Below, piece by piece: positions 10,029 to 19,736 of a stretch of DNA of 64,000 bases; position 1 is the stretch's first letter; every line of letters begins with the position of its first letter. The translations under genes were made by a program, and so were the position numbers. A model generated the notes under the pieces. That model ran no database searches, was not told the DNA's origin, and worked only from the letters and a program-made list of their open reading frames with translations. The stretch comes from Lacrimispora xylanisolvens (lineage in GTDB: Bacteria; Bacillota; Clostridia; Lachnospirales; Lachnospiraceae), in contig CP070896.1 in NCBI GenBank assembly GCA_017084465.1, positions 2,035,001 to 2,099,000 on the forward strand. Reading direction: 5' to 3'.

Positions 10029-11167
10029 CTAGATTTCTGCAGAATCCTCACCAGCTTTTGCTCCGGTACTTAGCCATCGCAGATATGCATACATAAACTG
10101 GTCTAACGCTCCGTCAAGGACACTGTTTACATTACCTGTCTCGGAATTGGTCCTGTGGTCTTTCACCATGGTGTAGGGCTGCAGTACATAGGAACGAATC
10201 TGGTTTCCCCAGCCGATCTCCGTTACATCTCCACGGATACCGGAAAGTTTTTCCGCATTCTCCTGCTGTTTTAACATATAAAGCTTTGCTTTTAACATCT
10301 GCATCGCCTTATCCTTGTTCTGGAACTGAGACCGTTCATTCTGGCACTGCACCACAATTCCCGTAGGAAGGTGAGTGATTCGAATGGCAGATGAGGTTTT
10401 ATTGATATGCTGTCCGCCTGCTCCACTGGAGCGGTAAGTATCAATTCTTAAATCCTCATCGTTAATATCCACATCAAGGTCCTCTTCAATATCCGGCATG
10501 ACATCGCAGGATACAAAGGAAGTCTGACGCTTTCCAGCCGCATTAAACGGAGAAATACGTACCAGACGGTGAACCCCTTTTCTGACTTTAAATAACCAAA
10601 AGCATTGACACCATTAATCTGTATGGTTACGGATTTAATTCCGGCTTCATCACCGTCAAGATAATCAAGCACTTCCGTCTGAAAGCCCTTTTTCTCCGCC
10701 CAACGGCAGAACATACGGTAAAGCATACTGCACCAGTCGCAGGATTCGGTTCCGCCAGCACCGGCATTCAGTTTTAATATGGCGTTGTGGCTGTCATATT
10801 CACCGGAAAGCAGCGTATTAATACGCATCTCTTCCAGATTTTCTTTTAATTCAGCAAGCATCTGGGCTATTTCCGGAATGAGGGAGGCATCGTTTTCTTC
10901 GTTGCCCATCTGGATCATGACCCCGATGTCTTCATACTGCTGTTCTAATTCTTTGTAGCCTTGTACGGTATCTTTTAAATTCTTTGCAAGCTGGACGATC
11001 TTACCTGACTTTTCCCCGGATCTTCCCAGAAGCCTGGCTCTTCCATAGACTTGTCTAACTCATCAATTCGCTTTAACTTGTTATCCAAGTCAAAGTGAAT
11101 CCCTCACTTCCACTAATGGTTTTTCATACGATGATAATTCGTATTTGTACTGATCTAACTCTACCAC
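10029..11167 (-). CDS. prfB: Peptide chain release factor 2, with programmed +1 frameshift and two further breaks
   Basis: RF2 releases peptides at UGA and UAA. A GTG start gives [18 protein letters not shown]. After EVRDS the codons CTT TGA C occur, the classical RF2 autoregulatory slip, with AGGG upstream; reading continues [13 protein letters not shown] in the +1 frame. [13 protein letters not shown] carries the catalytic GGQ. Two other breaks (about 11020 and 10570) lie in G runs where one extra G restores [15 protein letters not shown] and [12 protein letters not shown]. These two look like errors; the first is biological. It follows secA, separated by a hairpin. Confidence 0.95.
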
Positions 11168-11206
11168 TGTGTCACCCACTTTCGTTTTTTAATTTATAAA
11201 TACAAA

Positions 11207-11244
11207 ATTGGGGTCCAATCCCGTAAAAGGGAGCGGACTCCAAT
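11207..11244 (-). terminator. Hairpin between secA and prfB, probable terminator or attenuator
   Basis: ATTGGGGTCC and GGACTCCAAT pair with one mismatch, and an inner TCCC/GGGA extends the stem. On the minus strand it is followed by TTTTGTATTT. It lies 13 bases past the secA stop and 40 bases before the prfB start, so it could lower prfB readthrough. Confidence 0.7.
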
Positions 11245-11256
11245 CTCATAAAAATA

Positions 11257-13828
11257 CTATACTAGTTTGCGTCCGCAGCACTGCTTATACTTTTTGCCGG
11301 AACCGCATGGACATGGATCATTGGGATAGACCTTATTATCAGCCTTTTTCACCGGTGCTTTCACTGAGCTGTCATCCTTGTTGGTTCCTGTCACTTTGGC
11401 AGCTGGTTCACGTTCTACCTTCTGCTCAACTCTGATGTGGAAGAGGATACGTACGGTATCTTCCCGGATCGCTGCTGTCATCTCATCAAACATCTGATAC
11501 CCGCTCATCTTATACTCTACAAGAGGATCTCTCTGGCCATAAGCCTGAAGACCGATTCCCTGGCGCAGCTGGTCCATATCGTCAATATGGGACATCCATT
11601 TATTATCAATAACCTTTAAGAGAATCACCCGCTCGATTTCACGGATCTGCTCTCCCTCAGGGAACTCTGCCTCTTTTGTTTCATAAAGCTTAATGGCTTC
11701 TTCTTTCAGCATATGCTTCAGCTCATTCTTTCTCACTTTTCCATCTTCCGGAATAGTGATTGGCTGAAGAGGAATCACTGGCAGAAGCAGGGTATTTAAT
11801 TCATTTAAATCCCATTCTTCCGGAGTCTGTTCGTCACTGATGGACAGATCCACAGCATTCTCCACAATATCAGTAACCATCTTTAAGACAACGTCACGCA
11901 TGTTGTCTCCGTCAAGAACTTTTCTTCTTTCTGCGTAAATAACTTCACGCTGCTCGTTCATGACTTCATCGTATTTTAAAAGATTTTCACGGATACCATA
12001 GTTGTTGGTCTCAATCTTCATCTGAGCTTTTTCGATAGCATTAGAAAGCATCTTATGCTCAATCTGCTCGCCTTCTGGTACACCAAGTGCATTAAACATG
12101 CCTACAAGACGTTCGGAACCAAACAGACGCATTAAATCATCTTCCAGAGAGATATAGAATCTGGATTCACCCGGATCTCCCTGACGGCCGGAACGTCCAC
12201 GCAGCTGGTTATCAATACGGCGTGACTCATGGCGCTCTGTACCGATAATCTTAAGGCCACCGGCAGCTTTGGATTCATCATCAAGCTTAATATCCGTACC
12301 ACGGCCTGCCATGTTGGTGGCAATGGTAACTGCTTTATGCACACCTGCGTCAGCAACGATCTCAGCCTCAAGCTCATGATACTTTGCATTTAAGACTTTA
12401 TGAGGAATGCCTCTGCGTTTTAACATACCGCTTAACATCTCAGATGTATCAATGGTTATGGTGCCAACCAGTACTGGCTGGCCCTTTTCATAAGCAGCTG
12501 CCACTTCATCGCATACTGCTTCAAATTTTTCCTTCTTCGTCTTATAAACCGCATCTTCCTGATCAATACGGGCAATGGGACGGTTTGTTGGAATTGAAAT
12601 GGCATCCATTCCATAGGTATTTCTGAATTCCTTCTCCTCTGTAAGAGCAGTACCCGTCATACCTGCTTTTTTGTTGTATTTATTAAAGAAGTTCTGGAAT
12701 GTGATGGTCGCAAGAGTTTTGCTCTCTCTGCGGACATTCACATGCTCTTTTGCTTCAATCGCCTGGTGAAGACCATCAGAATACCGTCTTCCTGGCATAA
12801 TACGTCCTGTAAACTCATCTACAATGAGAACCTCATCGTCTTTTACCACATAGTCCTTATCCCGAAACATCAGATAATTGGCACGGAGAGCCAGAATGAT
12901 GTTATGCTGGATCTCTAAGTTCTGTGGGTCTGACAGGTTCTCGATGTGGAAGAACTGCTCAACTTTTTCCACACCCTGCTCTGTTAAGTTGACAACCTTG
13001 TCCTTCTCATCCACAATAAAATCACCGCTCTCAGTGATTTCTTCTCCCATAATGGCACCCATCTTGGAAAACTCGCCGGAAGCTTCGCCCTTTTCTAACT
13101 GGCGTGCAAGAATATCGCAGACTTCATAGAGCTTTGTGGATTTACCGCTCTGTCCGGAAATGATAAGAGGTGTTCTGGCCTCATCAATTAAAACAGAGTC
13201 AACCTCATCAATGATACAGAAATCTAAATTTCTTAAAACCATCTGTTCTTTATAGATGGCCATGTTATCTCTTAAATAATCAAATCCAAGCTCATTGTTG
13301 GTTACATAGGTAATATCGCAGTTATAAGCATCACGTCTCTCATCTGAGCTCATGTCGTTTAATACAACGCCTACTGTCATCCCAAGGAACTCATGGATTC
13401 TTCCCATCCACTCCGCATCACGCTTTGCCAGATAGTCGTTAACAGTTACAATCTGTACACCGTTGCCTGCCAGAGCATTCAAATAAGCCGGACATGTGGA
13501 TACAAGAGTTTTACCTTCACCAGTTCTCATCTCCGCGATACGACCCTGGTGTAATACTACACCACCGATTAACTGCACACGGAAATGTTCCATATTAAGA
13601 ACTCGCCTTCCGGCTTCTCTTACAGTTGCGAACGCTTCAGGCAAGATATCATCAAGAGTTTCTCCTGCTGCCAGTCTTTCCTTAAAAAAGCTTCGTGTTG
13701 TTTTTTAATTCCTCATCCGTAAGTGCAACCATGGTCGGGCGCAGAGATTCTATTTTATCCACAATGGGATTAATGATTTTCAATTCTCTTTCACTATGAG
13801 TTCCAAATATTTTTTGAACCAAGTTCAT
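11257..13828 (-). CDS. secA: SecA preprotein translocase ATPase (frame broken near 13685)
   Basis: About 857 residues. SecA drives export through SecYEG. The N-terminus begins [17 protein letters not shown]. The frame breaks after NNTKLF in a run of six Ts; one fewer restores [19 protein letters not shown]. Walker A is MRTGEGKTL, the DEAD-like box [20 protein letters not shown], and the helicase part [11 protein letters not shown] and [10 protein letters not shown]. The C-terminus [16 protein letters not shown] is the SecB/ribosome-binding zinc motif. The start at 13828 follows GGAGAATAAATC. Confidence 0.96.
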
Positions 13829-13877
13829 GATTTATTCTCCTACTCTATCTTTCAATATACACCGTACAATCCTGTAT

Positions 13878-13906
13878 ATTGTAGCACTAACCTGCCTTTA
13901 ATTCAA
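13878..13906 (-). promoter_or_regulatory. secA promoter
   Basis: TTGAAT (13901-13906), 17-base spacer, TACAAT (13878-13883) on the minus strand, about 50 bases before the secA start. Confidence 0.65.
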
Positions 13907-14382
13907 CGAATTCATAAAAAATTAACATTCTGGTAATAATCTGACCTTATATTGCCAGGTACTGCCATTTTCTTCGGCAACCTCCAGCAAATTCAAGTTA
14001 AAATTATGGTTAACCTGACATATTGCACAAAAAATTTGTTCGATTCCCGACTTTTCCACATTATCCACATTGGATTGTGTATTTTTCCCCCCATTTTTAT
14101 CCCCACCTCTAACCCTCGAATTTGCGAAAAAAATCAGTTATACACCGAGTTATCCACATTATCCACATTTATTCTCCACATAATACCAGCATTCCCATTA
14201 CAATGACAAATACGTTAATTTTTGTATACTTGTCATAAAATTTTCTTTTTCGACGAAAAAATCCATTTTTCCCTTGACTTTTTTTTAACCTTATCTATAG
14301 TTTTTCAATAAATTGATAAAATATAAGAAGAGTCTTTTTTACAAAATCTTTTCTTAAATTATCTTAATACTTTACATCATTA

Positions 14383-14411
14383 TTGAATTATTCTAATAAA
14401 TGTGCTATACT
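14383..14411 (+). promoter_or_regulatory. hpf promoter
   Basis: TTGAAT (14383-14388), 17-base spacer, TATACT (14406-14411), about 33 bases before the hpf start, which has AAAAAGGAG upstream. Confidence 0.7.
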
Positions 14412-14444
14412 ATACCTATCTCAAGAAAAAGGAGCTGATGACTT

Positions 14445-14975
14445 ATGCGTTTTACAATTACAGGAAGAAATATTGAGGTGACAGCAGGGTTACGGGAGGC
14501 AGTTGAGGACAAGCTTGGAAAACTGGACCGTTTTTTCGCACCTGCTACAGAGGCAACAGTAAGACTCAGCGTGCAGAAAGATATTCAGAAAATTGAAGTT
14601 ACTATTCCAGTGAAAGGACATATAATTCGAGCTGAAGAATCAAGTAATGATATGTACGTTTCCATCGATCTGGTAGAAGAGATCCTGGAACGCCAGTTGA
14701 AAAAATATAAAAACAAGTTAATCGACAAAAAATTAAACGCTCCCTCCTTTTCAACAGCATTTTTGGAATATGAAAGTGCAGTCGATGACGATGTGGAAAT
14801 TGTCAAAACAAAGAAGTTTGCTGTAAAACCTATGGATCCGGAAGAAGCCTGTGTACAGATGGAACTTCTTGGACACAGCTTCTATGTATTCCTCAATGGA
14901 GATACCGATGAAGTAAATGTGGTGTATAAAAGAAAAGGCGGCACATACGGATTGATTGAGCCGGAATTACTATAG
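14445..14975 (+). CDS. hpf: Long-form ribosome hibernation promoting factor
   Basis: 176 residues. The N-terminal RaiA/HPF domain (MRFTITGRNIEVTAGLREAV) binds the 30S decoding region. A linker leads to the C-terminal dimerisation domain (KPMDPEEACVQMELLGHSF; GDTDEVNVVYKRKGGTYGLI) that pairs ribosomes into 100S dimers. Length and domain order match long HPF of Firmicutes. Monocistronic, with a clear promoter and terminator, convergent with the xylanase gene. Confidence 0.96.
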   Translation: MRFTITGRNIEVTAGLREAVEDKLGKLDRFFAPATEATVRLSVQKDIQKIEVTIPVKGHIIRAEESSNDMYVSIDLVEEILERQLKKYKNKLIDKKLNAPSFSTAFLEYESAVDDDVEIVKTKKFAVKPMDPEEACVQMELLGHSFYVFLNGDTDEVNVVYKRKGGTYGLIEPELL

Positions 14976-14996
14976 AAAACTATTTATATATAAAAA

Positions 14997-15032
14997 ATGT
15001 CCCAGGCCTGTAAAGCCTGGGGCATTTTTTAT
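14997..15032. terminator. Bidirectional terminator between hpf and the xylanase gene
   Basis: GTCCCAGGC and GCCTGGGGC pair around CTGTAAA, flanked by A-rich sequence on the left and TTTTTT on the right, so it can serve both convergent genes. Confidence 0.9.
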
Positions 15033-15043
15033 ATCATGTATTA

Positions 15044-16735
15044 CTATTTTAAGAGAAGATTTCCCCACCGGGCGGTTGATTGCCAGGAATTATCAGAATC
15101 ATCATTAAATTTTGCTACGCTGATTCTCTCCCCCCGCTCATTACTGTCATTAATCTGAACATCAAATCCCATCACTTTCCCTTTTTCAGCTGTGGTGGTC
15201 AAAGGAATCCTTGCTTCTACCAGATATCCCTCTTCCGTCACTTTTACTGATGACTGGAACCCTTCTCTTTTACCATTGCTTCCAAACGTCACCATGTTTT
15301 TACAGGATACACGAAACTGTCCGTCATCTTCCTGATAATAGTAGGATTTGTCATTGTTTTCATCTAAGAACAGCTCCACCGAATCCTGCTCATAAGCATT
15401 TTTATTATCAGTATTTAATGTTTTATCTTTTACACGGACAAGAACATAAATATTTTTCTCATCCCAAAGTGTTTTAACGGTACCAGTTGCGCCCTGCCAT
15501 GCCATTGTCATAACGCGGACTGGTTCTTCCTTTGCCTGATTCCAAATTTCATCCACTGTTCCATCAATTACTGGTGTACCTTTTACTGCGTTTAAGGTGT
15601 TTGGTTCTGGAATCTCTTTAAGAGGATGCTTTTTTAAATATCCATCAGGATCTGCAACAGCATAATACGCTTCTTTGGCTTTGTAATTTCCGTCGAATAA
15701 GCAGGGGAAATTGGAGCTTCTCCAACTCCGCGTATCCGCATAACCCCAAAATGTCACTCGTTCAATAACATCCGAGTATTGATTATAAAGTTTGAAAAGC
15801 TGGGCATACGTCTGCCCCTGAGCAATCTCCTCTTCCTTTGTAAGCCCGGATGCCTGTGCCTGACTGACTCCTACATCAAGTTCTGTAATTGAAATTTCTG
15901 CCCCGGTCTTCTTAAACAGTTCCAGGGAATGCTCTACAGTGGCCACAGGCAGTGTGGTACTGTAGTGCCCCTGCATACCAATTCCATCAATGGGTACGCC
16001 TTTTTTCTTTAAATCGGTAAACATGGCTGCTGCTATTTCGGCCTTGTTGTTATCATTTAAATTATAATCGTTATAATACAGTTTTGCATTGGGATCTGCC
16101 TCATGTGCAAACTGAAATGCCAGTTCTATATAATCGTTTCCAATATTTCTTAGCCATGGAGTATCCCGTAAGCAGGATTTCCAGTTTCCGTCTGCTGGAA
16201 GTCTGGCTCCATCCTGAATGGCTTCGTTTACCACATCCCAGGATAATAGTTTTCCACTGTAATGTCCTGCAACATTTGAAATGTGATCTCTCAGTCTGCC
16301 AATTGCTTCTTCCCGTCCGCACGCGGCATTCATCCAGTCAGGAGTCTGACCATGCCATGCCAGTGTATGCCCCACTGTCTTTAAACCGTTCTCCTGACAG
16401 AATCCGGTCATGGCATCTGCCGACTCGAAAGTAAATACGCCTTTTTGCTTCTGCATGGCATCTGGTTTCATCATATTTTCCGGTGTAACCACATTGAAAT
16501 GATGAAGTACCATATCTCTGTCCGCTCCTGTAAGGTTAAAGCTGTTATAAATGTTTCCAATCAGGAATTTCCCCTTATAAATATCCTTTAAGGGAGTGAG
16601 GTTTTCTATGTGGACTTCTTTCTTCTCCTGGTCTTTCGTAGCCTGTTCGTCTGCCAGAGACATTCCCATTGTCATATTAAGACAGACCAGAATACTTATG
16701 CAGATCGCCCCGGTTTTCCCCAGTAATCTTTTCAT
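15044..16735 (-). CDS. Secreted GH10 endo-1,4-beta-xylanase with CBM9-like domain
   Basis: 563 residues. A signal peptide covers about residues 1-28 (KTGAICISILVCLNMTMGMSLA). The GH10 catalytic domain (about 45-370) has the acid/base Glu in WDVVNEAIQ and the nucleophile Glu in ITELDVGV. HTLAWHGQTPDW is a substrate-binding block. The C-terminal ~185 residues (GTPVIDGTVDEIWNQA, LWDEKNIYVLVRVKD, EQDSVELFLDENND) resemble CBM9, which binds xylan or chain ends. It stands alone with no xylan-use neighbours, so it probably serves degradation outside the cell. Confidence 0.93.
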   Translation of the reverse strand: MKRLLGKTGAICISILVCLNMTMGMSLADEQATKDQEKKEVHIENLTPLKDIYKGKFLIGNIYNSFNLTGADRDMVLHHFNVVTPENMMKPDAMQKQKGVFTFESADAMTGFCQENGLKTVGHTLAWHGQTPDWMNAACGREEAIGRLRDHISNVAGHYSGKLLSWDVVNEAIQDGARLPADGNWKSCLRDTPWLRNIGNDYIELAFQFAHEADPNAKLYYNDYNLNDNNKAEIAAAMFTDLKKKGVPIDGIGMQGHYSTTLPVATVEHSLELFKKTGAEISITELDVGVSQAQASGLTKEEEIAQGQTYAQLFKLYNQYSDVIERVTFWGYADTRSWRSSNFPCLFDGNYKAKEAYYAVADPDGYLKKHPLKEIPEPNTLNAVKGTPVIDGTVDEIWNQAKEEPVRVMTMAWQGATGTVKTLWDEKNIYVLVRVKDKTLNTDNKNAYEQDSVELFLDENNDKSYYYQEDDGQFRVSCKNMVTFGSNGKREGFQSSVKVTEEGYLVEARIPLTTTAEKGKVMGFDVQINDSNERGERISVAKFNDDSDNSWQSTARWGNLLLK

Positions 16736-16782
16736 CTCTTATTTTCTCCTAATAATTGTTACAACAGTTGCGTGTTACTACA

Positions 16783-16810
16783 ATTCTATCAATTAAAGTG
16801 CATTTCACAA
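16783..16810 (-). promoter_or_regulatory. Likely promoter of the xylanase gene
   Basis: TTGTGA (16805-16810), 16-base spacer, TAGAAT (16783-16788). The start codon follows AGGAG. No catabolite-response element could be identified with confidence. Confidence 0.4.
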
Positions 16811-16851
16811 CCGGATAAATCATATAAAAAAACATGGTTAATTATAATAAA

Positions 16852-16886
16852 AAAACTACTAACTTAACGCTTAAGCTAGTAGTTTT
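16852..16886 (-). terminator. Terminator of trxB
   Basis: AAAACTACTA-(A)CTTAA pairs with TTAAG-(C)TAGTAGTTTT around a CGC loop; on the minus strand it ends in a T run. It lies about 45 bases beyond the trxB stop. Confidence 0.85.
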
Positions 16887-16929
16887 GATTATTTATTAAA
16901 TTTAGAAGCCCAACACGCCTGACTGTACT

Positions 16930-17855
16930 TTATTTTCCATATCTAGTCAAATAACGCTCTACACTTGTAATTGCATTGGCTCCGTCTGAAACAGCCGTTG
17001 ATACCTGTCTTAACTGCTTGGTCCGAACATCACCTGCAGCAAAAATACCGGGAATATTGGTCTCACAGTCCTCACCTGCCTTGATGTAACCATGATCCAT
17101 TTCCACAAGGTTATCAAAGGCTTCGCTCTGTGGATTAATTCCCACTGCAATAAATACACCGTCAACGGAAAGTTTATTTGTTTCTTCCGTTTTGGAATTC
17201 TTAATGGTAAGAGACTCAACCTGGTCTCCGCCTTCTATTTCTTCGACTACTGTATCCCAGATGATTTCAACATTCTCCTGATTAAATAACTGTGTCTGCA
17301 GTGTCTTTGCTCCGCGCAGTTCATCTCTTCTGTGAATTAAGTACACCTTTTTTTGCACATTCTGGAAAGGAATATGGCGTCTTCGATTGCCACATCGCCT
17401 CCGCCTACAACGGCGGCTACCTTGTTTCGGAAAAATGCTCCGTCACAAGTTGCACAATAGGAAACACCCATTCCGGTCAGTTCTTTCTCTCCAACGACGC
17501 TGAGTTTTCTATACAGAGCTCCTGTTGCGATAATGACTGATTTTGTCACATAGGACTTTTCCTGACCTACAACGGTAAATTCTCCGTCTGCTGCCTCAAT
17601 ACGAAGCACTTCGTCTGTAACAAAATCTGCTCCCAGTTTTTCTGCATGATCCCGAAATTTCATACCCAGGTCAAATCCGTTAATTCCGGGAAGCCCCGGA
17701 TAATTATCGACTTCGTAGGTATTGAGAATCTGGCCGCCACTGGCGACTTCTTTTTCAATCACTACCATCTTTAGTTCAGCTCTTTTTCCATATACTGCAG
17801 CAGTAAGACCTGCCGGACCTGACCCTATAATCACAACGTCATAAATCTCATTCAT
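16930..17855 (-). CDS. trxB: Thioredoxin-disulfide reductase (frame broken near 17345)
   Basis: About 308 residues. The FAD-binding motif VVIIGSGPAGLTAAVYGKRA starts at about residue 7. SYCATCDGAFF is the CxxC redox site. GGGDVAIEDAIFLSR is the NADPH motif, and GIFAAGDVRT closes the FAD site. The frame breaks after SRMCKK in a run of seven As; restoring it gives KKVYLIHRRDELRGAKTLQ. Reduces thioredoxin with NADPH. Transcribed divergently from the SDR gene. Confidence 0.94.
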
Positions 17856-17903
17856 TTTATCTACCTGCTTTCTTTATTTTGTATTACAGATTCTTTTGTA
17901 ATC

Positions 17904-17933
17904 ATTATATCTCACCCATCTTTTTGTATGCAA
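17904..17933 (-). promoter_or_regulatory. trxB promoter
   Basis: TTGCAT (17928-17933) and TATAAT (17904-17909) with an 18-base spacer. Confidence 0.65.
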
Positions 17934-17941
17934 TGCCCTCG

Positions 17942-17970
17942 TTGCATTTTAAAGCAGAATTTGTTAAAAT
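17942..17970 (+). promoter_or_regulatory. Promoter of the SDR gene
   Basis: TTGCAT (17942-17947), 17-base spacer, TAAAAT (17965-17970), back to back with the trxB promoter. Confidence 0.6.
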
Positions 17971-18004
17971 AATAGCATCACATAACGACAGAAAGGGTGG
18001 TTTT

Positions 18005-18736
18005 ATGTCTAGAAAAACAGTACTTGTTACCGGCGCTTCCCGGGGAATCGGAAAGGCCATTGCTGTCAAATTTGCAAAAAAAGGATACAATGTGGTCATT
18101 AACTGTCTTCATAATGAAGACCGCCTTTTGCAGACCAGGAAGGAACTGGAGTCCTATCAGATCTCCTGTCTTTCCTATATGGGTGATATGGGAGATATGA
18201 ATCAGTGCCAGGAACTCTTCCAGATGATAAAGAAACAGTTTGGGTCTCTGGATGTACTGGTTAATAATGCAGGGATCTCCTACATCGGACTCCTTCAGGA
18301 TATGACGACAGAAGCCTGGGACCGAATTATACGGACCAATTTAACCTCTGCCTTTCATTGTTCCAAGCTGGCAATTCCGGGAATGCTGGAACGCAAGCAG
18401 GGCAAAATCATAAACATCTCCTCTATCTGGGGTGTCTCGGGTGCATCCTGTGAAGTAGCCTATTCCGCCACCAAGGGTGGGATTAATGCATTCACCAAAG
18501 CTCTTGCCAAAGAGCTGGCCCCAAGTAATATCCAGGTCAATGCAGTGGCATGCGGAGCCATCGATACGGAGATGAATCAGTTTCTAAGCGAAGATGAATT
18601 AATCGCTCTCATCGATGAGATTCCAGCCGGAAGACTGGGGAAAGCGGAAGAGGTGGCAGATCTTGTCTATCACCTGGGTTATAAAAACTCCTATCTAACG
18701 GGACAGATCATCGGTCTTGACGGAGGGTTTATTTAA
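18005..18736 (+). CDS. Short-chain dehydrogenase/reductase (FabG-like)
   Basis: 243 residues. The NAD(P) motif VTGASRGIGKAIA is at residues 8-20, NNAG follows, and the catalytic triad is Ser in ISSIWG, Tyr and Lys in YSATKGG. The ending TGQIIGLDGGFI is typical of 3-oxoacyl-ACP reductases, but fab genes are absent nearby, so the substrate is open. The ATG at 18005 follows GAAAGGGTGG. Its last 42 bases overlap the convergent MarR gene. Confidence 0.88.
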   Translation: MSRKTVLVTGASRGIGKAIAVKFAKKGYNVVINCLHNEDRLLQTRKELESYQISCLSYMGDMGDMNQCQELFQMIKKQFGSLDVLVNNAGISYIGLLQDMTTEAWDRIIRTNLTSAFHCSKLAIPGMLERKQGKIINISSIWGVSGASCEVAYSATKGGINAFTKALAKELAPSNIQVNAVACGAIDTEMNQFLSEDELIALIDEIPAGRLGKAEEVADLVYHLGYKNSYLTGQIIGLDGGFI

Positions 18737-19201
18737 AAAGCTCTCCACATTCTGATTCATGATTGACGCGGTGCGGTGAAGAATTTTAAGATCTTCTTCG
18801 GGGATCTCCCTGTGAAGTTCTTCCACAAATTCCTTCCTGCACCGCCTGATCCGTTCCACAACTTCCTCGCTTTTCTCCGTAAGCTGGAGGCGAACCAGCC
18901 TTCTGTCATTTTTATCTCTGTCTGCTGTCAGATAACCTTTCTCACTGAGAGAATCTACAGATCTTGCGATCAGGCCCTTGGATATATTTCTATACTGGGC
19001 AATCTCCGAAGCACTTTTCAGTCCCTCACTATTTGCCAGAAACATCATAACTACTATCTCATTAGGAGTGAAACCATATTCCGATACAGACTGGCTGCAC
19101 AGCTTCTGGTATACCTTATCGATTTTTACAAAACATGCCAGACAGCACTCTTCTTCCTGTCTCATTTTTTCTCCTGGCATACTGGTTACAGACTCATTCA
19201 T
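18695..19201 (-). CDS. MarR-family transcriptional regulator
   Basis: 168 residues. The winged helix contains SASEIAQYRNISKGLIARSVDSL (recognition helix) and the wing LTADRDKNDRRLVRLQLTEK, the MarR DxRxxR pattern. The N-terminal CCLACFVKIDKVY has clustered cysteines that might sense redox state (inference). Its promoter carries a palindrome at the start site, suggesting autoregulation. Convergent with the SDR gene. Confidence 0.9.
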   Translation of the reverse strand: MNESVTSMPGEKMRQEEECCLACFVKIDKVYQKLCSQSVSEYGFTPNEIVVMMFLANSEGLKSASEIAQYRNISKGLIARSVDSLSEKGYLTADRDKNDRRLVRLQLTEKSEEVVERIRRCRKEFVEELHREIPEEDLKILHRTASIMNQNVESFLNKPSVKTDDLSR

Positions 19202-19276
19202 AACAACACCCTTACTAAATCATATGAGAAAATTTCCGCACTGTATACTATGGCAGCTATTACAACGCTTCCAATA

Positions 19277-19290
19277 GTTCATTATTGAAC
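19277..19290 (-). promoter_or_regulatory. Palindrome, candidate MarR operator
   Basis: GTTCA-ATAA-TGAAC lies about 13 bases downstream of the -10 box of the marR promoter, where a repressor would block initiation or clearance. Confidence 0.55.
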
Positions 19291-19303
19291 CGTTTACTTT
19301 TGA

Positions 19304-19332
19304 AGTATATCTCATAGAAAAGCACCTGTCAA
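19304..19332 (-). promoter_or_regulatory. Promoter of the MarR gene
   Basis: A near-consensus sigma-A site: TTGACA (19327-19332), 17-base spacer, TATACT (19304-19309). Confidence 0.8.
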
Positions 19333-19341
19333 CCCCGTATA

Positions 19342-19375
19342 GAAAAAACCCGGAAAAAGAAATCCTTTTCCGGGT
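19342..19375 (-). terminator. Terminator after yajC
   Basis: ACCCGGAAAA pairs with TTTTCCGGGT; on the minus strand a run of Ts follows. It ends the scfA-scfB-secDF-tgt-yajC block. Confidence 0.88.
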
Positions 19376-19384
19376 AATTATTTT

Positions 19385-19682
19385 TTATGCTTCTGGCTTT
19401 TCAACCTGTGCAATTTGTGACTTCTGCATAGGAATTCTGCAGTTTTTTGTTGTTGCCGAATTCAACGATAACGGTATCATCAGTCATATCGATAATAACT
19501 CCATAAAATCCGCTGCTGGTTAATATACTGTCACCGACTGCAATACTGGCGAACATCTCCTGCTGTCTTTTTTTCTCTTTCTTCTGTGGTCTGATCGCAA
19601 TAAAATACATGAAGCCAAAGATTACTGCAATATAAAGTCCCCATCCTACCATGCTCATCGTACCGCCTGTTGCTAATAACAT
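19385..19682 (-). CDS. yajC: YajC, Sec translocase accessory subunit (frame broken near 19445)
   Basis: A small single-span protein of the SecDF-YajC complex. The membrane helix is VGWGLYIAVIFGFMYFIAI followed by RPQKKEKKRQQEM, the family signature. The KOW-like part is VGDSILTSSGFYGVIIDMTD. After EFGNNK the frame shifts in a run of six As; with five the ending reads NCRIPMQKSQIAQVEKPEA and stops at 19385. Follows tgt as in most Firmicutes. Confidence 0.92.
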
Positions 19683-19736
19683 AACCGTTTCCTCCTTAAA
19701 TATCGATCTGCCGTCTGCCTGTCCTAAAAGGGGGCC

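Larger units (their letters stand above)
13829..14444. other. Intergenic region with DnaA-box cluster and AT-rich stretch
   Basis: No gene in 616 bases. TTATCCACA occurs exactly at 14061-14069, 14150-14158 and 14159-14167, all in one orientation; the last two abut. TTTTCCACA (14052-14060) fits the TTWTNCACA consensus, and near matches lie at 14021, 14138 and 14172. A strongly AT-rich tract follows (about 14210-14400). The density is like that of a replication origin or DnaA-regulated site, but the flanks (secA, hpf) are not the usual dnaA-dnaN context. The secA and hpf promoters lie at either end. Confidence 0.75.

Noticed and set aside
14210-14440. raiA-type structured RNA upstream of hpf
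   Set aside because: The leader is AT-rich, the promoter lies only about 33 bases before the start codon, and no conserved GC stems are visible.
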